A DNA stretch of 64,000 bases from Iodidimonas sp. SYSU 1G8 (GCF_039655775.1 NZ_JBBYXJ010000001.1:248001-312000), one strand, 5' to 3'. Numbered from the stretch's first letter, positions 24,445 to 33,231 are shown. Numbers and translations: made by a program. Notes: generated from the sequence alone by a model not told the origin.

Positions 24445-26397
24445 ATGGCTCTTTACGATAACCTGTTCGAACCGATTCAGGTCGGGCCAGTCACGATCCC
24501 GAACCGGATCGTCCGCTCCGCCCATGGCACCCATCTTGGCGGCGACGATCTGATCGCCTATCACGAAGCACGGGCGCGGGGCGGCGTCGGCATGTCCACG
24601 CTCGAGGCGACGGGCGTGCACCACAGCGCCCGGACCCACCTGCCGCTCCACAGCGACGACATCCTGCCGTTCTACGAGAAGATCAGCAGGCGCATGCACC
24701 AGCATGGGATGAAGCTGTTCCAGCAGATCTACCACTCCGGCGCCAGCGGCGGCGGGTCGCCCGATTCCTGGTCGGTCAGCGGCATTCCGAATCCCATGAT
24801 CCAGGTCATGCCGTTCGTCATGACCAAGACCCAGATCGACGATGTGGTGGCGTCATTCGGCGCGGCGGCGCGGCGTGTGCGCGACGGCGGCCTCGACGGC
24901 GTCGATATTCACGCCTCCAGCGGATACCTGATCCATGAGTTCCTGTCGCCAGCGCTGAACCGGCGCGAGGACGAATATGGCGGCTCGCGCGAGAACCGCA
25001 TGCGGTTCCTCATGGAAGTCATCGCCGCGATCCGGGCCGAGGTCGGCCATGACATCGCCGTGGGCGTCCGGCTGCCGAACGAGGATTACGTACCGGGCGG
25101 CCTGACCGCCGAGGAAAACGCCGCCATCGCGCAGGTGCTCGACCCCCACGTCGACTACGTGTCGCTGCACATGGGCGCCTATTGGCGATTCCATAAACTC
25201 ATCGCGCCGTCCGACGATCCGCTGGGCGTGGAAATGATCCCCAACAAGGTCATTACCAGGGGCGTGACCAAGCCGACCATCGTGGTGGGGCGCATCATGA
25301 CGCTGGATCACGCTAGCTCCATCGTCGGCAGCGGCGAGGCGACCATGGTCTCCATGGTGCGGGCGCTCATCGCCGATCCGGAGCTGGTCAACAAGGGCCG
25401 GCGGCTGGAAGAACACAAGATCCGGCCGTGCGTCGGCACCAATATGGGCTGTGTCGGGCAGCTGATGACCCGCGGCGTGATCAGCTGCGTGGTCAACGTC
25501 GCGGCGGCCCAGGAGCGTACGGTGTCGTTCGAGCCGGAAGACAAGGTGACCCAGCCCAAGAAGATCCTGATCGTCGGCGGTGGACCGGCCGGTCTCGAGG
25601 CGGCGCGCACATTGGCGCTGCGCGGCCACAAGGTCGAGTTGCACGACGCCATGCGGCGCCTTGGCGGTCAGGTGGCCATGGCCGCCGATGCGCCGCACCG
25701 GGCGGATGTGGGGCAGATCACCCGTTGGCTCGAAAGCGAGATCGAGACGCTCGGCGTCGAGGTGCATCTCAACTCCATGGTCGATGCCGACATGGTCGCC
25801 GAGATCGCGCCCGATGAAGTCATCGTCGCCACGGGCACCACGCCGCGCTACGACGGCTTTCAGGTGGCGACGCCCTCCGTGCCGGTTCCCGGCTGGGATC
25901 TGCCGCACGTCCACAATTCATGGGAGCTCTTCGGCGTCGGCGGCAAGCCGGACATCAAGGGTCCGGCCGTCGTCTTCGACGATACCGGGACATTCGAGGC
26001 GATTTCGGTCGCCGACGTGCTTCTGCAGGCCGGCGTTCCGGTCACCATGGTCTCGCGCACCGAACAGCTCGGCCAGAACGTGCCGTTCCCGCCGGTCACG
26101 GTCGGCGCGGCGCGGGAGCGTCTCATGTCGGCCGATTTCGACTTCATCGGCGGGCACTACATCCGGAACATCACGTCCGACGAGGTCGAGATCGGCGTGC
26201 TCTTTACCGACAGGGTGCGCAGAATCCCGGCGAAGACGGTGGTGCTGGTCAGCTTCAACCAGCCCAATCGCGACCTGGCCGAACAGCTCGCCGCCCGGTT
26301 CTCCAACGTGAAGATCCATCTGGTCGGCGACGTGCGCGGCCGCAACAGCATGATGACCGCGATCCACGAGGCCGCCGAGGTCGCCCGGGCGATCTGA
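24445..26397 (+). CDS. OYE-type FMN/Fe-S/FAD fusion oxidoreductase (2,4-dienoyl-CoA reductase-like)
   Basis: A 650-residue enzyme with an N-terminal Old Yellow Enzyme TIM barrel (1-325; RIVRSAHGTH, IHASSGYLIHEFLSP, NRREDEYGGSRENR) and a C-terminal FAD/NAD(P)H domain (from about 365; KILIVGGGPAGLEAARTLAL). This layout is that of FadH and trimethylamine dehydrogenase. FadH binds a [4Fe-4S] cluster through C-x2-C-x3-C-x11-C; here the residues are Cys329, Thr332, Cys336 and Cys348, so one ligand is replaced. The start at 24445 with GTGGGGAG upstream gives the family N-terminus; the frame is open 32 codons earlier. Likely reduces a conjugated CoA ester or demethylates an amine. Convergent with the thiolase gene. 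Confidence 0.88.
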   Translation: MALYDNLFEPIQVGPVTIPNRIVRSAHGTHLGGDDLIAYHEARARGGVGMSTLEATGVHHSARTHLPLHSDDILPFYEKISRRMHQHGMKLFQQIYHSGASGGGSPDSWSVSGIPNPMIQVMPFVMTKTQIDDVVASFGAAARRVRDGGLDGVDIHASSGYLIHEFLSPALNRREDEYGGSRENRMRFLMEVIAAIRAEVGHDIAVGVRLPNEDYVPGGLTAEENAAIAQVLDPHVDYVSLHMGAYWRFHKLIAPSDDPLGVEMIPNKVITRGVTKPTIVVGRIMTLDHASSIVGSGEATMVSMVRALIADPELVNKGRRLEEHKIRPCVGTNMGCVGQLMTRGVISCVVNVAAAQERTVSFEPEDKVTQPKKILIVGGGPAGLEAARTLALRGHKVELHDAMRRLGGQVAMAADAPHRADVGQITRWLESEIETLGVEVHLNSMVDADMVAEIAPDEVIVATGTTPRYDGFQVATPSVPVPGWDLPHVHNSWELFGVGGKPDIKGPAVVFDDTGTFEAISVADVLLQAGVPVTMVSRTEQLGQNVPFPPVTVGAARERLMSADFDFIGGHYIRNITSDEVEIGVLFTDRVRRIPAKTVVLVSFNQPNRDLAEQLAARFSNVKIHLVGDVRGRNSMMTAIHEAAEVARAI

Positions 26398-26401
26398 AGG
26401 C

Positions 26402-27934
26402 TCAGTCCGGCGTGAAAACGTTGCGGCCCTCGGCGCTGGTGACGGTGCCGGGCCGGCCCAAGCTTTCGCGGTCCATCAACCCGTTCAGTGTCGCCGCGTC
26501 GGTCGGCGTGTTGGCGATGAAGCGCGTCCCGTCGCCCAGGCGGCCAATGACGATGCCGCGCTCCGGCCCGCCGCGCCCGAAGCACACCGTATAGGTCTCG
26601 ATGGTGCCGCTGCCCGACGGTGTTTCGGTAAAGGGAACGTCCGGCAGCCCGTCGATTTCGCCCTGATACGAAGCAGGGTTCTCCCGAGCCCATGTCCCTT
26701 CGGTCGGTGTCGTCGAATAGATGCCGGTGCCCTGCTTGCTGAGATAGCCGCCATTGGCTCCGATCAGGCCATAGGAGCCCGGCTTGCCGCGCAGCAGCGG
26801 CTGCATGGCGGCGATGGCGTTGAGCGAATAGGAATTGCCCGGGCCGCCGAAGAAGGGCAGGCCGCCGGTGACGGTCAGGCCGCGCGGGTCGTCATAGGCG
26901 AGACCCAGTTCGTCGCAGGCGACTTCCACGGCGGACGGAAAGCAGCTGTAGAGATCGATGAAATCGATCTGGTCGATGCCGATGCCGGCCATGTCGAGCG
27001 CCTTGCGTCCGCTCAGCCGCATGGCGGGCGCCCGGCTGTAATCCTCGCGGAAGCTGACCAGTTTCTCGACCGCTTCGCCGACACCATGGATGAAGACCCA
27101 GTTGGACGGCGGAATGCCCAGCTCGCGCGCCTTGCCGACCGAGGTCAGGATCACGGCCGAGCCCTGATTGACGCCGTCCATGGCGTTCATCCATCTCGGA
27201 TAGGGAAAGCTGATATAGCGGTTCTCGCCGCCCGGCGTCGCCAGTTCCTCCGCGCTCCGCTCGGTACCGTAGAACGAGTAGGGGTTGCGCGCGGCCACAC
27301 GGGTGAACGGGGCGAACAGCGCGCCCATGGCCTGCAGGTGCTGCTCCACGCTATGGCCCTGCTTGCCGCGAATGACGTTCTCGAACAGTGGATAGGTCTG
27401 GATCGGGATGCCGATGCCGTGGGCGAATTCGTGAGCGGTGACGAAATTGCTCCCGATGCCCCGGTCATCGAGACTGCCTTCATCCTCTTCCTGCCAATCC
27501 AGGGTCAGGCCCAGGCGGGCCGCGTCCTTGGTGGTCTGGATCGCTTCCGCGCCCGCGATCAGCGCCATGCTCACATCGCCCGCCACGATGCGCTCGCACA
27601 TTTCGCTGATCAGCTTCTGGGGCGTGTTGCCGCCGACCTGGCTGTAGATGGCATGGCGCGGTTTGGCGCCGATGCGGCGGGCGATGGCGCGGGGCGGATT
27701 CTCGGCGCGGCCAAAGCCGTGAACCATGCGCGGGCGGTTCGTCGAATCGGGAAAGATGCGGATCATCGCCAGCGTGCAGATGTGCGGCGCCAGCGCCGCG
27801 CCCAGTCCGGTATCGGCCATGGCGGCCTTGGCCGCTTCGGCGGCGATCCCCATCGGCGGATGGGCCTTCTCCGGCGACACGCCCTTTTCCGTGAACTGTC
27901 CGGCGCCGACCAGAATGGGCGTCGTGTCTTCCAT
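26402..27934 (-). CDS. Thiolase-fold protein (acetyl-CoA acetyltransferase-like) lacking two catalytic residues
   Basis: A 510-residue protein with the SCP2/thiolase fold (ILVGAGQFTEKG; ALIAGAEAIQTTK; DFIDLYSCFPSAVEVACDEL; TVCFGRGGPERGIVIGRL). In active thiolases the first motif holds a nucleophilic Cys (NxxCxSG) and the third a GHP histidine. Here the first stretch reads SQVGGNTPQ at 98-106 and the third FGGPGNSYS, so both residues are absent; only the C-terminal CFG cysteine remains. Databases call such proteins acetyl-CoA acetyltransferase, but classical thiolysis is unlikely. The start at 27934 has GGAGG eight bases upstream. Divergent from the acyl-CoA ligase gene, with which it probably shares a pathway. 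Confidence 0.82.
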   Translation of the reverse strand: MEDTTPILVGAGQFTEKGVSPEKAHPPMGIAAEAAKAAMADTGLGAALAPHICTLAMIRIFPDSTNRPRMVHGFGRAENPPRAIARRIGAKPRHAIYSQVGGNTPQKLISEMCERIVAGDVSMALIAGAEAIQTTKDAARLGLTLDWQEEDEGSLDDRGIGSNFVTAHEFAHGIGIPIQTYPLFENVIRGKQGHSVEQHLQAMGALFAPFTRVAARNPYSFYGTERSAEELATPGGENRYISFPYPRWMNAMDGVNQGSAVILTSVGKARELGIPPSNWVFIHGVGEAVEKLVSFREDYSRAPAMRLSGRKALDMAGIGIDQIDFIDLYSCFPSAVEVACDELGLAYDDPRGLTVTGGLPFFGGPGNSYSLNAIAAMQPLLRGKPGSYGLIGANGGYLSKQGTGIYSTTPTEGTWARENPASYQGEIDGLPDVPFTETPSGSGTIETYTVCFGRGGPERGIVIGRLGDGTRFIANTPTDAATLNGLMDRESLGRPGTVTSAEGRNVFTPD

Positions 27935-28051
27935 GGGGAGGTCCTCCGTTTCCGATTGGTAACTCTTTCCTGATAGCGGGTTTGTATATGCTTGGAAAGC
28001 CGCGCGGGGTCGCCTATCTAGGACATGGGGAAAATTACACAGGATGTCACG

Positions 28052-29584
28052 ATGACCGCCATTTTCAGCGGCGATCGGACCCGCTCGCACGAAGACCTGA
28101 TGCAACGGGCACTGCGGGCCGGAACGGGATTTCAGGCCATGGGCGTCGGCCCGGACAGCGGCGTCGCCGTCATGCTCCGAAACGACTTCACTTTTTTCGA
28201 GGCGAGCCGGGGCGCGACCTTCGCCGGCGCCTATGCGGTGCCGATCAACTGGCACTTCAAGGGCGACGAGGTGCGCTACATTCTCGAGGACTCCCAGGCG
28301 CGCGCGCTGGTCGTCCACGCCGACCTGCTGCCTCAGGTTGAAGGCTTCGTGCCTGACGGGGTCGAGACCATCGTCGTCGCGACGCCAGAGGAAGTCGCGG
28401 CGGCCTATGGCGTCACACCGGACCGGGCGCTCGTCCCGGCTGGCATGACCTGCTGGGAGCAATGGCTCTCGGGCCTCGAGCCGCACGCCGCGCCGTCATC
28501 CGCCTCGCGCGGCGCCATGTTTTATACGTCCGGGACGACCGGACGCCCCAAGGGCGTCAAGCGCGGCGTCGTCGATATCCAGCAGGTCATGGGCCTGATG
28601 ATCCGGACCGCGTCGGAAGCCTGGGGCTTTTCGGGGCCGCACCACCGCATTCTGGTCACGGGCCCGATGTATCACTCCGCGCCTTCCGGCTACGCCAGCG
28701 CGGCGGCCGGCATGGGTGCCTACACCGTGCTTCAGCCCCGGTTCGATGCCGAGGATTTCCTGCGGCAGGTCGAGCGCCACAGGATCACCCACGCGGTCAT
28801 GGTCCCAACCATGTTCGTGCGTCTGCTGGCGCTGCCGGACGACGTGAAGAAACGCTACGACATCTCGTCGCTGGAATGGATCACCCATGGCGCGGCGCCG
28901 TGCGCGCCGGACGTCAAGCGCCAGATGATCGAGTGGTTCGGCCCGGTCATCAACGAGTACTTCGGCGGCACCGAGATCGGCCTGATCACCACGGCGAACA
29001 GCGACGACGCGCTCCGCAAGCCCGGAACCGTCGGCAAGGCCATCACCGGCGCCAAGATCCGCATCTTCGACGAGGATGGCAAGGCGCTCGGCCCCGGCGA
29101 GATCGGCGAGGTCTATGTCTGGATGGAAGGCATGCCCGATTTCACCTATCACGGCCTTGACGCCAAGCGAGAGGAGATCGGCCGCGACAATCTGGTGTGC
29201 ATCGGCGACATCGGCTACCTGGACGAGGATGGCTATCTGTTTCTGTGCGACCGCAAGATCGAGATGGTCATCTCCGGCGGCGTGAACATCTATCCGGCCG
29301 AGATCGAGGCCACGCTGATCGGCATGCCGGGCGTGCGCGACTGCGCGGTGTTCGGCATACCAGATCCCGAGTTCGGCGAGGCGCTGTGCGCTTATGTGGA
29401 ACCCGAGGACGGCGCGAGCCTCGACATCGGCACCATCAAGGCGTTCCTGCGCGAGCGGCTTGCCGGCTACAAGGTGCCGCGCGTCGTCGAGTTCGCGTCC
29501 GAACTCCCCCGTGAGGATTCTGGCAAGATCTTCAAGCGCAAGCTCAAGGAGCCTTACTGGGCGGGAATGGACCGGCGCATCTAG
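28052..29584 (+). CDS. AMP-forming acyl-CoA ligase
   Basis: A 510-residue ANL ligase. Seen: FYTSGTTGRPKGVKRG at 157-172, GGTEIGLIT, YLDEDGYLFLCDRKIEMVISGGVNIYP for the hinge, and the C-terminal lysine in EDSGKIFKRKL. The N-terminal sequence (MTAIFSGDRTRSHEDL) is the family start; AGGA lies seven bases before 28052, so this is preferred to ATG 28025. The group is related to FadD13/FadD3-like and feruloyl-type ligases, usually for bulky or branched acids. Divergent from the thiolase-fold gene; an intrinsic terminator overlaps its stop codon. Confidence 0.9.
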   Translation: MTAIFSGDRTRSHEDLMQRALRAGTGFQAMGVGPDSGVAVMLRNDFTFFEASRGATFAGAYAVPINWHFKGDEVRYILEDSQARALVVHADLLPQVEGFVPDGVETIVVATPEEVAAAYGVTPDRALVPAGMTCWEQWLSGLEPHAAPSSASRGAMFYTSGTTGRPKGVKRGVVDIQQVMGLMIRTASEAWGFSGPHHRILVTGPMYHSAPSGYASAAAGMGAYTVLQPRFDAEDFLRQVERHRITHAVMVPTMFVRLLALPDDVKKRYDISSLEWITHGAAPCAPDVKRQMIEWFGPVINEYFGGTEIGLITTANSDDALRKPGTVGKAITGAKIRIFDEDGKALGPGEIGEVYVWMEGMPDFTYHGLDAKREEIGRDNLVCIGDIGYLDEDGYLFLCDRKIEMVISGGVNIYPAEIEATLIGMPGVRDCAVFGIPDPEFGEALCAYVEPEDGASLDIGTIKAFLRERLAGYKVPRVVEFASELPREDSGKIFKRKLKEPYWAGMDRRI

Positions 29585-29598
29585 CGCCGGCCGTTTTC
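29572..29598 (+). terminator. Intrinsic terminator overlapping the ligase stop codon
   Basis: CCGGCGC-ATCTA-GCGCCGG forms a perfect seven-base stem whose loop holds the first two bases of the TAG stop codon, and it is followed by CCGTTTTCC. GCGCCGG can alternatively pair with CCGGCGC at 29614-29620 inside the convergent gene. Confidence 0.55.
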
Positions 29599-29605
29599 CT
29601 CCCGG

Positions 29606-30478
29606 TCAGCGCCCCGGCGCGAGGGCTTGCAGCGCCCGCTCGTCCGGCGTGCCGGTGGTGCTGAGCGCGTGGATGCAGACCTGGTCGGCGCCCGCGTCGA
29701 GATGGGCCTGCACCCGGCGCTCCAGGGCGGCTTCGTCGCCCCAGGCGATGAGCCCGTCGACGAGCCTGTCACTGCCGCCGCCCACGTCGATGTCCTCGGC
29801 GCTGAAGCCGAGCCGCAGCAGGTTGTTGCGGTAGTTGGGCATGGGCAGATAGATCGCCAGCGCCTTGCGGCCGATGGCCCGCGCCGTCGCGGCGTCCCGC
29901 TCCAGCAGGACCTTCTGCTCGACGCACAGCAGCTTGCCTTCGCCGAGAATGCGCCGTGCCTCGGCCGTGTGCTCGGGCGTCACCAGGTAGGGGTGCGCGC
30001 CATCCGCATGGGTGCGCGCCAGCTCCAGCATTTTCGGCCCGAGTGCGGCGATGACGGTGCGCGGCGTCTCCGGCGGTTGCGGCGCCATGTACTGGACCTC
30101 CTTCATGGCGTCCAGATAACGGCGCATGGCCTCCAGCGGCGGGCCGTAGACATGGCCGCGAAACCCTTCGACGAAAGGCTTGTGCGACACGCCGAGGCCC
30201 AGCAGGAAGCGTCCGCCCGACTGTTCGTTGAGCGACATCTGCGCCGCCCGCGCCGCCCGGGCGTCACGGCCATAGATGTTGACGATACCCGTGGCGATCA
30301 CGAGTTTCGTCGTGTTGGCCAGCAACCATGACGCGTGCGACAGCGGCTCGCGACCCAGCGCGTCCGGTATCCATAGCGCGCCATAGCCCAGGCCTTCCAC
30401 CCGCTGCACGAAGCCGGCGGCCTCCGCCGCATTCATTCCGTCAAGGCCGCCCCAGGCCGCCCGTTGTACCATCGTCAT
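29606..30478 (-). CDS. LLM-class flavin-dependent oxidoreductase (TIGR03620-like)
   Basis: A 290-residue bacterial luciferase-like TIM-barrel protein (GLGYGALWIPDALGRE; ATGIVNIYGRDARAARAA; GRFLLGLGVSHKPFVEG; HADGAHPYLVTPEHT). The LGVSHKP motif and length fit the group often labelled F420-dependent. Whether this organism makes F420 cannot be seen from the window, so FMN use remains possible. It follows the small lipoprotein gene by 9 bases and the VOC gene upstream of that, forming a three-gene minus-strand unit. A monooxygenase or reductase role on a catabolic intermediate is inferred. Confidence 0.82.
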   Translation of the reverse strand: MTMVQRAAWGGLDGMNAAEAAGFVQRVEGLGYGALWIPDALGREPLSHASWLLANTTKLVIATGIVNIYGRDARAARAAQMSLNEQSGGRFLLGLGVSHKPFVEGFRGHVYGPPLEAMRRYLDAMKEVQYMAPQPPETPRTVIAALGPKMLELARTHADGAHPYLVTPEHTAEARRILGEGKLLCVEQKVLLERDAATARAIGRKALAIYLPMPNYRNNLLRLGFSAEDIDVGGGSDRLVDGLIAWGDEAALERRVQAHLDAGADQVCIHALSTTGTPDERALQALAPGR

Positions 30479-30487
30479 CCTCGTCTC

Positions 30488-30814
30488 CTATTCGATTCCC
30501 GCCGCGGCCTTGCGCACCCACAAGGCCGCGGTCTGCCCCGTATCGGGCCGGGTCACATCCGCCTGGATGTAGGCCTGGCCAAAATCGTTGGTCGTTTCCT
30601 CGATGACGCTGAACGGCGTGCCGGCGGGAATCAGCACGCAGTGCTGCTTCGCCTGATCGACGGCCTCGCCGATGGTCTCGCCGCGCAGCGCCCGCGCCAT
30701 CATGTCCGATTCGAGCATCTCGTCGCACCACGCCGTCTCCAGCGTGACGCGCTCGCCGCAGGCGGCGAGGGTAAGCAGGACGACACCGATGGCGGCGCGC
30801 GCCGGATGCATCAC
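30488..30814 (-). CDS. Small putative lipoprotein, unknown function
   Basis: A 108-residue protein with a signal sequence and lipobox (VVLLTLAACGE, Cys19 or so), so it is probably a periplasm-facing lipoprotein. The mature part has three further Cys residues and the stretch GETIGEAVDQAKQHCVLIPAG, and no domain I recognise. The start overlaps the VOC gene stop by four bases (ATGA) and the LLM gene follows within 9 bases, so it is part of that operon. The pairing of an exported lipoprotein with two cytoplasmic enzymes is unusual. Confidence 0.7.
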   Translation of the reverse strand: MMHPARAAIGVVLLTLAACGERVTLETAWCDEMLESDMMARALRGETIGEAVDQAKQHCVLIPAGTPFSVIEETTNDFGQAYIQADVTRPDTGQTAALWVRKAAAGIE

Positions 30815-31368
30815 GGTACCCGGTAGCTGCCGTCCGGCATGTTGATGCGGATCGGATCGGTCTTGCCGTCCCAGGTCTCGGCCGCCTTGCGGACCTTCTC
30901 GAAGGTGGCGCGGATGGAGTCGTTGGGCTCGACGATCTCGAGGAAGATGTCGAAGTCCTTCCGCGCGTCGAAATACGCGAAACGCGGCGCGCTGCCATCG
31001 CCGCCGCCATAGGTCACGGCCTCATATCCCGCCGCCGGATAGGCCTTCATGTCAGCCTCGTAGTCGCTGCTCCAGACGCAGCAATGATGGAAGCCGTGAC
31101 CTCCCTTCGGATACATGTCGCGATAGGCGCTGTTGCTGTCGCTGTGCTGCTGGATGAGCTCGATCTGCACGTCGCCCGCCTGAGCGAGGCCGACGGACAT
31201 GCGCAGCTCGCCCGGCGCGCCCCGATACTGCACGTTGCCGATGCTGAAATCCTGGCTGATGTAGAACGGCCCGACGCCGTAGAACTTCACCCAGCGCATG
31301 GCGGCCTCGAACACATCGTCGACGACCCACGCGTTCTGGAAAATCTTGCGCTCGCTCGGCATGCCCAT
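30811..31368 (-). CDS. VOC-family (glyoxalase-fold) protein
   Basis: A 185-residue vicinal oxygen chelate protein. Motifs NAWVVDDVFEAAMRWVKFYGVGPFY (first beta-alpha-beta module), GDVQIELIQQHSD with a metal-ligand Glu, HGFHHCCVWSSDYE with the metal-ligand His, and FDIFLEIVEPND with another Glu support a metal-binding site like that of methylmalonyl-CoA epimerase or glyoxalase relatives. The long open frame upstream is antisense to the MDR gene; the start at 31368 with GGGGAG six bases upstream is chosen. First gene of the VOC-lipoprotein-LLM unit, divergent from the MDR gene at 31492. Substrate unknown. Confidence 0.85.
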   Translation of the reverse strand: MGMPSERKIFQNAWVVDDVFEAAMRWVKFYGVGPFYISQDFSIGNVQYRGAPGELRMSVGLAQAGDVQIELIQQHSDSNSAYRDMYPKGGHGFHHCCVWSSDYEADMKAYPAAGYEAVTYGGGDGSAPRFAYFDARKDFDIFLEIVEPNDSIRATFEKVRKAAETWDGKTDPIRINMPDGSYRVP

Positions 31369-31491
31369 CCTTGTCTCCCCTGATGACGGCTCGCCGCATA
31401 GTGGCGCATCGCGGTGCCCGTGCCAACCGGGGCGGTCTCGACGGGAGCGCATCGATCCCGTATTGATGACGCAGGGAAATGGGAGATCAAC

Positions 31492-32508
31492 ATGACCGAG
31501 ACCAACCGTGAATGGCTGCTGGTGAAGCGGCCCGAGGGCGAGCCCAAGGCCAGTGATTATGAGTGGCGTGAAAGCGCCGTACCGGAACCCGGTCCGGGCG
31601 AGTTCGTCGTGCGCGTGCTCTATGCCGCCATGGACCCCGCGCAGCGCGGCTGGATGGACGCCAGCGGCAACTACATGCCGCCGATCCCGCTCGGCGCGCC
31701 GGTCCGTGCCGTCGTGCTGGGCAGGGTGGTGAAATCCAATGTGGACGCCCATCCCGTGGGCCAGATTGTCTCCGGGCTCGGCGCGTGGGCCGACTATGTC
31801 ATCTGCAAGCCGGGCTATGTCGGTCCCGTGCCGGTGGAATGGGGCCACGACCTGACCACCTACCTGCATCCGCTCGGCGCGGTGGGCGCCACCGCCTATT
31901 ACGGCCTGTTCGAGATCGGCAAGCTGAAGGACGGCGAGAACCTGCTGGTTTCGGGCGCGGCGGGCGGTGTCGGCTCGCTGGTCGGCCAGATGGGCAAGAT
32001 CAAGGGCTGCAAGGTGGTGGGCATCGCCGGCGGCGCCGAGAAATGCCGCTGGCTGACCGAGGAACTGGGCTTCGATGCCGCCATCGACTACCGCGTCACG
32101 GACAATCTGTCCGCCGAGATCGGCCGGCATTTCCCGAACGGCTTCGACGTCTATTTCGAGAATGTGGGCGGCCCCACCCTCGAGGCGGCGATCGACAACA
32201 TGGCGCTGCATGCCCGGATCGCCATATGCGGTATGATCTCGGCCTACAACGACAGCCACAACCCGCCGCCCGGCCCGCGGAACATGTGGAATATTCTCGT
32301 CAAGCGCGCCCATGTGGAAGGCTTGCTGGTGTCCGATTACATGCACCGCGCCGGTCCCGGCTATCAGCAGATCAACGAGTGGATCAAGGCCGGCAAGCTC
32401 AAGTTCAAGGTGGACGTGCGCGAGGGGCTGGAGAATGCGCCAGAGGTGTTCAACAAGCTGTTCAGCGGCGCCCATGACGGCAAGCTGATGCTGAAGATCG
32501 GCGACTGA
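31492..32508 (+). CDS. Zinc-free MDR NADPH-dependent oxidoreductase
   Basis: A 338-residue paralogue of the reductase at 2471-3472, sharing VSGAAGGVGSLVGQ, GCKVVGIAGG, EKCRWLTEELGFDAAIDY and FDVYFENVGG. The family (leukotriene B4 12-hydroxydehydrogenase/CurA-like) reduces the double bond of alpha,beta-unsaturated carbonyls using NADPH. The start at 31492 has GGGAG six bases upstream. It is followed by an ABM-domain gene and a DUF1491 gene on the same strand with short gaps, and is divergent from the VOC gene. Two copies in one window suggest related acyl substrates. Confidence 0.89.
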   Translation: MTETNREWLLVKRPEGEPKASDYEWRESAVPEPGPGEFVVRVLYAAMDPAQRGWMDASGNYMPPIPLGAPVRAVVLGRVVKSNVDAHPVGQIVSGLGAWADYVICKPGYVGPVPVEWGHDLTTYLHPLGAVGATAYYGLFEIGKLKDGENLLVSGAAGGVGSLVGQMGKIKGCKVVGIAGGAEKCRWLTEELGFDAAIDYRVTDNLSAEIGRHFPNGFDVYFENVGGPTLEAAIDNMALHARIAICGMISAYNDSHNPPPGPRNMWNILVKRAHVEGLLVSDYMHRAGPGYQQINEWIKAGKLKFKVDVREGLENAPEVFNKLFSGAHDGKLMLKIGD

Positions 32509-32538
32509 AATAATCAATCGGAAAAGCGGAGAGACATC

Positions 32539-32829
32539 ATGCTGTCACAGATCGTCAAGGTTCGGGTCAAGCCGGGCAAGGAAATGGAATTCGCGGCGGT
32601 GAGCCGCACCATGAGCGGCGTGGTCGAGGCCAACGAGCCCGATACGCTGGTCTACAAGGTGTTCCGCACCGAGGACCCGCTCGAGTTCATCGTCATCGAA
32701 ATCTACAAGGACGAGGCCGCGCTGCAGGCTCACCGCGACTCCGCCCATGTGGCGGCCGTGCTGCCGCGTCTGGGCGGCGTGATCGACGGCGCGCCGGAGA
32801 TCGGCAAGTACGAGGAAGTGGTGCTCTGA
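32539..32829 (+). CDS. Antibiotic biosynthesis monooxygenase (ABM)-domain protein
   Basis: A 96-residue dimeric alpha/beta ferredoxin-like protein of the ABM/YgiN family. MLSQIVKVRVKPGKEMEFAAV and EFIVIEIYKDEAALQAHRDSAHV are typical, including the His of the AHRDS segment. YgiN-type proteins oxidise quinols or polyphenols without a cofactor, but many are of unknown role. It sits 30 bases after the MDR reductase with GGAGAG upstream, and DUF1491 follows 2 bases later, so all are probably one transcript. Confidence 0.85.
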   Translation: MLSQIVKVRVKPGKEMEFAAVSRTMSGVVEANEPDTLVYKVFRTEDPLEFIVIEIYKDEAALQAHRDSAHVAAVLPRLGGVIDGAPEIGKYEEVVL

Positions 32830-32831
32830 GC

Positions 32832-33167
32832 ATGGAGCCGCGCCTTAACGCCAATTTCTGGGTCAAGGCGTATATCCGCATCTGCGCGACGCGCGATATC
32901 CCGGCGCTGGTCGTTCGCCACGGCGACGACACCGCCGGGACCGTGCTCATCAAGCTGAACCAGTTCGACAAGGGCTGCACCGTGTTCGAGCGCACGGTGG
33001 ACGCCGATGGCAACCGCGCCTGGCTGCGCGCCACCGGGCCGCAGCCGGTGCCGGAAGCCGACGCCGACGCCTTCATCGGCCGGCAGGTCAAATTCGATCC
33101 CGATCTCTGGGTGGTCGAGGTCGAATCCCGCAACGGCGATCATCTGCTGGACGACCCGATCCTTTGA
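32832..33167 (+). CDS. DUF1491 family protein
   Basis: A 111-residue cytoplasmic protein of the DUF1491 family, which is largely restricted to alphaproteobacteria and has no known function. Typical features are MEPRLNANFWVKAYIRICA at the start, DTAGTVLIKLNQ, the WLRATGP stretch and the C-terminal DPDLWVVEVESRNGDHLLDDP. It begins two bases after the ABM gene, suggesting translational coupling. Useful mainly as a taxonomic marker. Confidence 0.85.
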   Translation: MEPRLNANFWVKAYIRICATRDIPALVVRHGDDTAGTVLIKLNQFDKGCTVFERTVDADGNRAWLRATGPQPVPEADADAFIGRQVKFDPDLWVVEVESRNGDHLLDDPIL

Positions 33168-33231
33168 GGTGAATCAAGGCGGCATCGCAACAGAATGACG
33201 AAGCTCTGCGAAATTCGTGGAGAGGCGACCC

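Noticed and set aside
20193-29584. A KstR2-like steroid (CD-ring) regulon: TetR, acyl-CoA dehydrogenase, SDR, IpdC-like protein, ligase
   Set aside because: The combination is suggestive, but ipdA/ipdB, echA20 and paired fadE genes are missing, and the individual motifs do not single out the steroid enzymes.
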